A stretch of DNA of 64,000 bases, taken from Xenoacremonium recifei (lineage: Eukaryota > Ascomycota > Sordariomycetes > Hypocreales > Nectriaceae). The notes below the pieces were generated by a model. It ran no database searches. It worked only from the letters and a program-made list of their open reading frames with translations, and had not been told where the DNA came from. This document shows, one piece after another, positions 55,578-64,000 of the stretch. The stretch covers positions 62,001 through 126,000 of the forward strand of contig WOFQ01000013.1 of NCBI GenBank assembly GCA_012184525.1. The letters run 5' to 3'. A program made the position numbers and the translations under genes. How positions within the stretch are numbered: the stretch's first letter is position 1; every line of letters begins with the position of its first letter.

Positions 55578-56965
55578 GTTAACTCCTCAAGATACCGGCT
55601 TCCTCAAAGATCAGGGTCATCGGCCAGGGTCCGACATGACGACTGAGGCGTCAGTATTCCGGACCCCTGGAGTTTAATTTGAGACTATAGACGGACGGGT
55701 CTGATATGTTAGGCTGGGCAAACATGGCTGCAAGAATCAGGTGCCTAGGGCATCGGGGCTGTCTGAGAGGTCCCGCAATAGCTATCTAGCTCGATTGACT
55801 TCAGAGCCTTTTCTTTTAAGACTCAGCTTAGCGTTAGTCGGAGATCGCTTTCTCGTGATAGGCTCATTTGAGTTCCAACATTTAGTGGTAGGGCCACGAA
55901 GTCGGGAGCGTCAAGAGCATTTGCAAAGCAAGGAATACGACTTTGACCCTAATCGAGATGGCCCTGGAGCCGAACATGTATCCTTGAATATACTTGAATA
56001 TACCTGATGGCTGGATTGTCCCGTGTCGTTGACTGCTTTAAACTGATAGCCATCTCGTTGGCCCTTCGGATTCGTGGTCTATGTAGGTCCTCTAACGATT
56101 TCTACATTATAATCCCGATAAACAAGGTCTTTGAGTTTACGAATTGGTCCACTCATATCCTTGTTCGGATCTGGTGTTGTGGCGCTCTCGCCACCGTTGG
56201 TTACGGCTTGCCCACATTCCTGAAGTCCCTCGCGCACGTTTCAGTGTGCACCAGACAAGATGTTTTGCATCAAACGGTCTCGGTCTTGTACTTGGTGCTT
56301 GGAAGCTTCTTAGTGCATGGTCAGAAATCTCTGGCGTCAACTGAACAAGCCGCAGAACTGCGAATTTTCGAGATGAGGCTCTTCGTCCCTCCTAGACGTC
56401 ATCGTATGTCTCGCGCTACGTGCGTCCCGTAGCGGCTGTAGCTTTAAGGTTCTCATAGTTCACAATTAGTTACCACTTCCTCTGGACTATGACATGGTTG
56501 TGGGTTTAACTGGGCTTCCGCGTCAGCGCAGAGATGTCCACAGGGAACTTGGCGTCAGGGATATCGGACATAGTGACAGATCGCAACGGCGGCATAGGGT
56601 GTCAAGCCCGACAGGAACCCTGATTCCTGTAGACCACGCGATGCTGGCGCCTAGGCTTGGAATGCGGAGTGAAGCTATTCCCGCTAGCATGATCTGTCCG
56701 AAGCCAAATAAGCTGTCTTGCACCTCGATCGACCCTAAGGATCCCCACAAGTGGGCTTGAGCCAGGTGCCTCCCTTGATTCCGAGAACCTTACACTCCAT
56801 ACATAGCCGTATGTCGGATGTGATGCGGGAATCTCACTCTTCTAAAGATGGTATATGTAAGATGATCTCAGCTCATGTTGTGACGATCATGCCTCTATCG
56901 TCGTTAAGGTTCGGTCTCGTAACGAAGTCCCTGATCAGCTTTAACGGTCATATCTCCCGCTGACA
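55578..56965. other. intergenic region of 1.4 kb
   Basis: Frames up to 141 codons lack domains or a sensible splice pattern. No repeat seen. The right end is the promoter of the WSC protein. Confidence 0.5.
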
Positions 56966-59900
56966 ATGGTTCGCCACAGGAAGGCCCTTTGGGGGTTGTT
57001 AATGATCACTACCTCTGTCGACGCGTTTTGGCGAATGTCATGTAGTCTCATCCAGACCGGGCGCGTTGATCCCATCATTAGCCCTGGCCAAGTCTCGGGA
57101 CACGTTCACAAAGTGTCAGGGGCTAGCAACTTCGGCATGGACTCATCATACAGCGACCTCCAGGCCTCAAGATGCACATCCTGCGAGATACAAGACGATA
57201 AGTCCGCGTATTGGACCCCGCAACTCTACTACGAGCATGCCAACGGAAGTTTTGAAATGGTTCCCAATGGTGGCACTGTCGTGTACTATCTCGGCCGCGG
57301 TGTCAACAGAACAGCCATCCAACCATTTCCTCCTGGGTTCAAGATGCTATCCGGAGACAGCTCTGCTCGGTCAAATGATGCCGCAACAATGACATACGGC
57401 ACTTCCGCATACCCAGGACGGCTTCAATCGGATCGTGTCAGCTTCGCATGCCTGGATAGCTCTGGCCCGATGGCTGAACAGAAGTATATGTTCCGGACGG
57501 ACTGTGATAACGGCATGCGAGCTCAAATTCAGTTCCAATCTTGTTGGAATGGAGATGCCTATCAGTCGGATCAGAGCCACGTCGCATATATGTCACAGAT
57601 CGACAACGGTATCTGTCCACCTACTCATCCTCATCTCCTCCCACATCTATTCTTCGAGGTCATCTACAGCGTCAATAACATCCAAAAGAGTAAGGGTGGC
57701 AGATTCGTGTTCGCCAATGGCGACACAACTGGATACGGATTTCATGGCGACTTTTTGAACGGCTGGGACACAACTGTGCTCACTAAAGCGATCAAGAACT
57801 GTATCAACAACGACAGCATAAATGGTCAGATCTCATTGTGTCCAGTGTTGGCCGCATCGCAAACCCCTTACTATAGCACAAACTGTCCAGAGAGGCCGCC
57901 AATCGTCAACGAAACGGTCAGTGGAATGTTAAGCAAACTTCCAGGTTGCAATCCCGTAACTAGCGGTCCTGCTGCAGCACCACAGCAAATTTGCGCTGTC
58001 GAGCCATCTGTCAACGAGGAAACAGACTCTGGAACCTACATGTTTAATCCCGCTGTCGGAGATAAAGTTGGCACCTGGGCATACCTTGGGTGTGCGGTGG
58101 ATGGCTCTCCTCGGACTCTGAGCACTTACGCTACCGCCTCAGACTCTATGACCATTGAATACTGCACGGCTGCTTGTAAGGCCCAAGGACTTCCTCTCGC
58201 TGGACTAGAGAACTCTCGCGAGTGCTACTGCGCAGCTACAATGACAAAGGGCACTTCGTACATGAAGGCGGCCGCTTGTAAGGCAGCATCAAAGATGATA
58301 TGTGCTGGGAACGAGACTGAATGGTGCGGAGCCCCAAGCCTGCTCACTGTCTGGAACGACACGTCCTACAAGCCACCTCAGACCCTTGTTGTTGGATCGA
58401 CAAAGATAGCTGATGGCAGCGCCACTTACCAGGGCTGCTTTTCTGAGGCCACCAGCGGCAGGGCGCTCTCGTCAGACAGTTTTGTTAATGCCACGGGCAT
58501 GACAAATGAGTTATGTGTAGCCTTCTGTACCAAGGGAGGCTACACATATGCCGGAACAGAATATTCCCAAGAGTGTTACTGCGGGAACACAAACGCCGGC
58601 ACAAAAATTGCTCATTTCACTCAATGCTCTATGAAGTGTACTGGAGACATATTGAGTTACTGTGGCGCGGGAAGCAAGCTGAGTGTCTGGCAAATCACAC
58701 TGCCAGCGGAGTCAACAACCCCCATTACGGCTCTTGGAGGGACTGTTGAGTATGAAGGCTGCTATACCGATGAAGCTGATGGAGGACGGACTTTGCCCAG
58801 CGCCTCTTTCAGTGGCTCAACTATGTCACTTGAGACGTGCGCAGCATTTTGCCAGAAAGGAAATTATCCATTGTTTGGCATGGAGTACGCTTCGCAATGT
58901 TATTGTGGTTTTGCAACGAAAACGCAGGCCACTCTGACGAGTGAGGGTGATTGCAGAATGCCTTGTGCGGGAAACTCTTCTGAAATATGCGGCGGGAGCT
59001 CACGCATCTCTGTTTGGAGCAACAAATTATACAAGTCAAAGCAGTCGAGTACCATGACAAGTGCTAAGACTACGAAGACAACAACAAAAACTTCCTCCAC
59101 TTCGACGACTTCAAAAAACGCCGATACGCCAGAAGCTTTGAAGGTGGTTGTGACAACATCTAAGAAAACAACAACTACCTCGAAGTTGGTCAAAACAACC
59201 TCCACTTCAACTAAGAAGAAGTCATCGACCTCGTCAGCCAAGAAGGTGACGTCGACTTCAACGACCAAAAAATTTGCGATCGCAGAGGCAAAGAAAGCAT
59301 CGCCAACCACAACCTCGAAGAAAACCACAACATCAACGAAGCTCACTGCAGCAGCTGCAGCGAAAAAGACCTCGACAACGACCACTTCGACAAGAAAGGT
59401 TGTAACTTCTGCAAAAAAGACCTCGGCAACCATCACCACCACCACCTCAAAGGCTGTAGTAGTGAAGCCAACTACAACGTCCCAGAAAGTCAAGATCGAG
59501 ATGGTAGCAAACGAGGTGCCCACTTCAACGTCAACGAAGACCTCAACATCAGCTAAGAAGACGTCTTCCACAGCGAAGTTAAAAAGCTTGCCGGCCACAA
59601 CGACTAGAAAGACATCTTCTACTTCTACTTCTACCTTGATACTGAAGAAGACATCGAAATCGTCAAGTTTAAAGATTACGACAACATCAACTGCTCAAGC
59701 TTTCGCGCCAGCGGGAGAGGTTTTATCTAGTTCTACAAAGACCACACCATCCTCCTTATCGACCAAAACGAGGTCCTCCAGCATCAGCTCTGGCTCTCGT
59801 ACTACCAGTACCACTACTATAACCTCCATGACTTCTTCCACGACTTCCTATATTGCTGCATCTGCTACCACTTCTATTTTCACTTCAACAACTATTTCCA

Positions 59901-59992
59901 CGTCTATAATAACAAGCACTACATCAAACACTACCACGACATCCACCTCACTTGCGAAATCCTCATCTGCTTCGGGCACGACATTGAAGTAA
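56966..59992 (+). CDS. secreted DUF1996 / triple-WSC protein with Ser-Thr-Lys tail
   Basis: Single-exon gene of 1008 residues. A signal peptide (ALWGLLMITTSVDA) is followed by DUF1996 at about 35-270, with hallmark pieces GQVSGHVHKVSGASNF, YWTPQLYYE and RAQIQFQSCWNG. Three WSC domains start near residues 371 (AYLGCAVDG), 485 (TYQGCFSEA) and 595 (YEGCYTDEA), each with paired Cys and an ECYC or QCYC core; WSC domains bind carbohydrate. From about 690 to the end the chain is almost only Ser, Thr and Lys with Ala/Val. No C-terminal TM or GPI signal is visible, unlike Wsc stress sensors. It probably sits in the wall or matrix through glycan and charge interactions. Open frames opposite the tail are shadows. 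Confidence 0.9.
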   Translation: MVRHRKALWGLLMITTSVDAFWRMSCSLIQTGRVDPIISPGQVSGHVHKVSGASNFGMDSSYSDLQASRCTSCEIQDDKSAYWTPQLYYEHANGSFEMVPNGGTVVYYLGRGVNRTAIQPFPPGFKMLSGDSSARSNDAATMTYGTSAYPGRLQSDRVSFACLDSSGPMAEQKYMFRTDCDNGMRAQIQFQSCWNGDAYQSDQSHVAYMSQIDNGICPPTHPHLLPHLFFEVIYSVNNIQKSKGGRFVFANGDTTGYGFHGDFLNGWDTTVLTKAIKNCINNDSINGQISLCPVLAASQTPYYSTNCPERPPIVNETVSGMLSKLPGCNPVTSGPAAAPQQICAVEPSVNEETDSGTYMFNPAVGDKVGTWAYLGCAVDGSPRTLSTYATASDSMTIEYCTAACKAQGLPLAGLENSRECYCAATMTKGTSYMKAAACKAASKMICAGNETEWCGAPSLLTVWNDTSYKPPQTLVVGSTKIADGSATYQGCFSEATSGRALSSDSFVNATGMTNELCVAFCTKGGYTYAGTEYSQECYCGNTNAGTKIAHFTQCSMKCTGDILSYCGAGSKLSVWQITLPAESTTPITALGGTVEYEGCYTDEADGGRTLPSASFSGSTMSLETCAAFCQKGNYPLFGMEYASQCYCGFATKTQATLTSEGDCRMPCAGNSSEICGGSSRISVWSNKLYKSKQSSTMTSAKTTKTTTKTSSTSTTSKNADTPEALKVVVTTSKKTTTTSKLVKTTSTSTKKKSSTSSAKKVTSTSTTKKFAIAEAKKASPTTTSKKTTTSTKLTAAAAAKKTSTTTTSTRKVVTSAKKTSATITTTTSKAVVVKPTTTSQKVKIEMVANEVPTSTSTKTSTSAKKTSSTAKLKSLPATTTRKTSSTSTSTLILKKTSKSSSLKITTTSTAQAFAPAGEVLSSSTKTTPSSLSTKTRSSSISSGSRTTSTTTITSMTSSTTSYIAASATTSIFTSTTISTSIITSTTSNTTTTSTSLAKSSSASGTTLK

Positions 59993-61479
59993 ATATGAGA
60001 CCCAAGAAGTCTGAATGATTAATGAATTCACGAATGAAAGATCATGGTTCGATCCTCTGTCGGTCGTTGACGCGTGGACGAGACCTGGATGATAAATGAT
60101 TTGACAATAGGAATGATCTATAGCCTGAGAAGATGCCAAATCGGCCCAGGTAATCTGGAAATTACTCATACAAAAATAAGTTTCAGCAATTGCGTGCAAG
60201 TCTGTTTCCTAAACGTTAGCGCTGAATGTATGATTCTCGAACGTAATGTTGCTTTCAAGTTTCACAACTTGAGTCGCAACTTTTTGTAATTTGTAGATGC
60301 TTCGTAACTTTTCGTCATAGACTGCACAGTGCACGGGTCAAACAATATTCCAAGACATTTGCCCCTGTAACCCATGCTGCCGAGACTATCCCTACCGTTA
60401 AGGCCTTCTGTTAGCAAACCGTGGTGTTGCTTCAATAACTCTGGGGGATGTCCCACTGAAGGATCGATGTCATAGCGTTTGGGAGTCCCAACCATGTCCA
60501 CTACAGGCAGAGCTAGCCCCTCTCCATCAGCGTCCCATTTCGTTCTCTGTATTCCGCACAGGTGGCGTAGGTCGCGGAATGCAATGCTCAAATGGATTCT
60601 TGGGTTCTGTGATAGTCCTTTAGTGCACATCGGAGCATGGATCGGGTGTCTCTTTCGAGCTTGTGCATACAAGCTGCTTACGCCCGCAATGGTTACCCCA
60701 AACCCCAGACATATTAGGGAACTCGCGTCGAGGGACGCTAATAACGCGCCGCCCGCCCCGTCTTACCTCTAAAGCCGCCTAAGGGTTACAGCCGATCACG
60801 CCTCTTACATCATTGCCTGGGCTCTTATCTCGACGGTGCCCTGGAGGATGCGCAATGGGTGGGAATACCTAAGCTTATGCAGTATAGTGGGAGTAGCTTG
60901 CGTTGGGATGAGCCTCCTTAGAATACGCTGCTCTCCAGGTTTCGGCGGATAGCGCCAGATGGTATGAAGAACTAAAGCCACCTTATCTCTTGGCTTTCGT
61001 CGGGCTCTTCATAGAACGTCATGAACAACAAGCAAGCTTTTGAAGACATGAACTGTCACTTGCTTGGCACTGGGAGGCTCAATCTCCACCGACAACTGAC
61101 AGTTCCTTTGCCTTGCTCTACCTAGAAACAAGCTTGTCTCATTGCATCGGCAATCCCGATCAGCTTCTCGCATCCACTGGTGGGGCTGAACAGCAGCGAT
61201 CTGACTCGTGACTTGTTCAACGGATACCTTCACCCGTTCAGTACTGGTTCTGCAGAGATTGCTGCTGAAGGGAACCAACTGGGCAAGCCCCGACGCACAG
61301 GTGATGATAGGATTTGTCACAAGCGGATCTCTTCTGTCTGACATGACTTGATAAAATGTGAATTTTGTGACATCAAATGGACTAATTCGCTTCAATTCTA
61401 GAGATGGAGTCCTAGGTTCCAACTTTCCTGCTCACACTACTCCATCTTGTAGGTCCAGCTACTATGTTTGGGTATCATT
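59993..61479. other. intergenic region of 1.5 kb
   Basis: 3' flank of the WSC gene and 3' flank of the permease on the other strand. A 137-codon minus frame at 61009-61422 has no domain resemblance and was not accepted. Confidence 0.5.
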
Positions 61480-63364
61480 TTAGAAGATCATGCCAAGGAT
61501 GCGTCTCCAGGCGGGTTGAGCAGCCACCTGAGCGCGGTACGCATTGATGGTGTCCCAATCATGCTCCCTGCGACCGGTGTCCAGATCGACATCCTTGATG
61601 CTGACCCAACTCTGTCGCTTCCAGATGTAGCCGCAGATGTAGAAGAGAATGACTACAGGGAAAGCAAGGTAAGACTCGAAGAAACCCTCAGCAGTACCGA
61701 GAGAGCCGTCGCTGTTAGTGATGGCGGTATAGAACTGGGCAATCAGAACGATGATGTTCAGGCCCAGGCCAATCCATGAGCCGTAGACACCACCAATAGC
61801 CTTGAAGGGGATCTCGTCCAGGGTGTGGCCGTGGTACTTCCAGGCCTTGCGGAAGCGGATGTGGCAGAGGCAGATAGAGCCCCAGGTGTAGAGAGCAGCC
61901 AGACCCGAAAGAGCCTGGAGCCAAGTGAAGACCGTGCTGCCCTTGCCGTCTACGCTGATGTATCCGAGGAGGCCGATTACGATGATCGAGAGAACAGCGG
62001 GGAGGGGGCGGCCGGACTTATCGATGTAGGCGAAGAGCTTGGGGGCATAGCCCTGCTGGGCCAGAGCGACAAGGGTTCGGCTACCACCGTAGACACAAGA
62101 GACACCGATGGACAGAACGGAAACCAGGATGATAGCGTTCATGAAGGAGTCGTAGCCCTTGAGACCGGCGTTGGCAATGGCAATGACGAAAGGAGAGGCG
62201 CTGGGGTCATCGTTGCTGGCGTTTAGGAGACGGTCGTCCGTGGAGCTGACGAGAAGGCCGACAAGCAGGAGACCAACAACGTAGAAGAGAGAGATTCGCC
62301 AGAAGACCTGCTTGATGGCACCGGGGAGGGCCTTGGCGGGGTTCTCGGACTCGGCAGCAGCGAGACCAACCAGCTCGGTACCGCTGAAGGAGAATGCGGC
62401 GGTGACGAAGACACCACAGAATCCTCGGAACCCGTGCTGGAAGGCACCGGGGTTGTACCAGAGGCGGGCACCCCAGTACTCGTGGTACATGCCATCAGAG
62501 GGACCGCCACCGCAAACGAGAATAATGGCGACGATCATGAAGATGACGGTGGCGGACAGCTTGAGAAGAGAGGCCCAAAACTCCTCTTCGGCGTATCCGA
62601 GCGTTCCAAAGACGTTGATGATGATAATCAGAACAAGGAAGACCTGTCGATTCAATGTCAGCGCAAAGCCCATTGACTTAGGTGTAGCTTTCACGTACAC
62701 TAATCCAGATGGCGACGCTGGTGTCCGGCGCCCAATATTGGATGACGGTACCACAGACAGTGAGTTCGAGGGGGAGCACAAAGGCCCATTGCATAACATA
62801 GTTCCAACCCATGGCGAAACCCCAGGACGGATCAATAAACCGGTTCGAGTATCTACAGTTATTCGTTAGTTATGTCATTGGCTGCAGAATTGAGGTCTGA
62901 GACTCACGTGTAGAAACCACCAGAGACAGGGTACATAACAGCAAGTTCACCAAGAGCGTAGACGACATTGAACATCATGACACCCATGATGATGAAACCG
63001 ATCAGGACAGATCCGGGGCCTCCAGTCTGCAGGGCAGCACCGCTACCGACGAAGAAACCAGCACCGATACTATTATGGTCATGTTAGCAAGCCGGGGTCG
63101 CAGAGTGTTTGCGTCGCGCGGGGGAGTTGCTCACCTGCCACCAATAGCAATCATGTTCAGATGGCGAGGCTTCATCGTACGCTCCAGCTCGACGGTGCCG
63201 GTGGCACTATCCTCATGAGGAGTGAACGAGGACAGAGTGAGTCCATTGCGAGTAGCCCAGGACTTCTTCTCCTCGGTGTATTGCTGCTCGCCAGAGTACT
63301 CATCGCTGGTAGGCGCCGTGGTGTTCGGCTCGAGGCGCTCGTTTTTGGCTTCAATGTACGCCAT
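61480..63364 (-). CDS. amino-acid permease (APC/YAT family), 4 exons
   Basis: Plasma-membrane amino acid:H+ symporter, 569 residues. Exons (minus): 63364-63135, 63069-62908, 62852-62699 and 62643-61480. The N-terminal cytosolic tail ends with the family signature TMKPRHLNMIAIGG, continuing into SIGAGFFVGSGAAL after the first splice. Conserved blocks include GELAVMYPVSGGFYTYS, FAMGWNYVMQW, FSGTELVGLAAAE and GGSRTLVALAQQGYAPKLF, with about twelve TM segments. The C-terminal segment WDTINAYRAQVAAQPAW is the usual cytosolic end of fungal Gap1/Inda1-like members. General or neutral amino-acid uptake is likely. Nitrogen-dependent control is expected from the family, but no clear site cluster was seen in the short upstream sequence. 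Confidence 0.93.
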
Positions 63365-64000
63365 GGTGAATGAAGTCCAATGTGAAATGGAATTGGAGTT
63401 GAGGAATGACTCTGGAGACGCGACTCGACTCTGTCTCTGCAGATCTCGCGGCGCCCTCGCCCAGATATATGTTCATTGAGACATGTATGAGGGGCGCCAG
63501 CTCGTCTCCAGGGACCAATAGATTCGCAGTAGTATTCTATCTCGTGCCTAGATGGATAGGGAAGGTGCTCGGCGTAAGGATCGACGTAAGACGTAATGAA
63601 GTTTGCAACAAGCTATGATAGCTTGCTTTCTCGACCAAGTTCCGGCGGAAAAGACGGCAGGGGCCCGTCGAGGAAAAGCAGCGAGGCAACAGCTGAAGTG
63701 GAGAATCCCTGCTTAGCGGCTTGGCCTCCAAATCGCCTTTGGACCAACACGCAGAGATCACGCAGAGGCGAGACAGAATACGCCCGTGAGCGTCTCCAAA
63801 GGGGGATTCTCCGCAGACACCCAACAAGAGATAACATGGCAAATCTGGCTCCGTCTCGGTTCTGCAGAGCGTTTGCGGTAATTTGTCGACGATCAAAACC
63901 TTCGTGGGCTTTGAGACATAGCCGGACCGACAGTGAAGGGGAAACTTCTCCGCACGCGGTAGCCGTAGCGCGTCGACTCTTCTCATAGCGGTGGTGCCTC
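63365..64000. other. promoter region of amino-acid permease
   Basis: 5' flank of the permease to the edge of the window. Overlapping frames on both strands show no family resemblance; a gene beyond the right edge may begin here but is not visible. Confidence 0.5.

Noticed and set aside
58900..59598. 232-codon minus-strand frame opposite the WSC protein tail
   Set aside because: It is the complement of Ser/Thr/Lys-rich codons and so reads as Val/Phe-rich; no domains, start context or promoter. A shadow.
60046..60056. GGTTCGATCC, resembling a tRNA B box
   Set aside because: One base short of the consensus, and no A box or foldable cloverleaf was found upstream.
61009..61422. 137-codon minus-strand frame downstream of the permease
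   Set aside because: From its first ATG (61344) it would encode about 110 residues with no signal peptide, domain or recognisable pattern.

Overview
This window looks like nuclear DNA from a filamentous ascomycete (Pezizomycotina, most likely Sordariomycetes/Hypocreales, Fusarium-like). Genes are single units with their own promoters, and most carry one to seven GT-AG introns of about 45-100 bases, many of them 47-56. The protein families are typical of such fungi: Zn2Cys6 and other fungal transcription factors, WSC/DUF1996 wall proteins, Cas1-type acyltransferase, fungal amino-acid permeases, an MFS pump and formamidase. No intact transposon, rRNA, tRNA or CRISPR array was seen. Exon limits come from reading frame, splice consensus and family patterns, not from transcripts.

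Left part (1-13 kb): an aldo/keto reductase, a secreted glycoside-hydrolase-like protein, a decayed transcription-factor relic in AT-rich DNA, a short-chain dehydrogenase (SDR), a fungal transcription factor with an apparent frameshift, a small catalase-like peroxidase divergent from it, and a trans-aconitate-methyltransferase-like enzyme. From 13 to 19 kb: a homeodomain plus C2H2 regulator, then a formamidase and an acetyltransferase-family alpha/beta hydrolase sharing one divergent promoter with GATA sites.

Middle (20-38 kb): indoleamine 2,3-dioxygenase with an Asn-Gly repeat insert; a phytanoyl-CoA-dioxygenase-like protein whose promoter has three CGGG-N8-CCCG sites; a multi-exon membrane protein with a small Cys-rich zinc-finger-like gene just upstream; an amino-acid transporter; an EthD-domain protein; a Cys-rich GPI-type surface protein; a PHO89/PHO-4-type Na+/phosphate symporter; and an MFS transporter. 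The symporter promoter has an array of PacC-type GCCAAG sites at exact 11-base spacing next to a CACGTG (NUC-1/Pho4-type) site.

Right part (38-64 kb): a 4.3 kb stretch without recognisable genes; a FAD monooxygenase convergent with an eight-exon Zn2Cys6 regulator; a small one-TM surface protein; a Cas1-like O-acetyltransferase; an SDR divergent from a bZIP/DUF3425 regulator; a 1008-residue DUF1996/WSC wall protein with a long Ser/Thr/Lys tail; and an APC-family amino-acid permease. The genes form local pairs (enzyme plus regulator, transporter plus regulatory array) rather than one biosynthetic cluster. No polyketide, nonribosomal peptide or terpene synthase is present.
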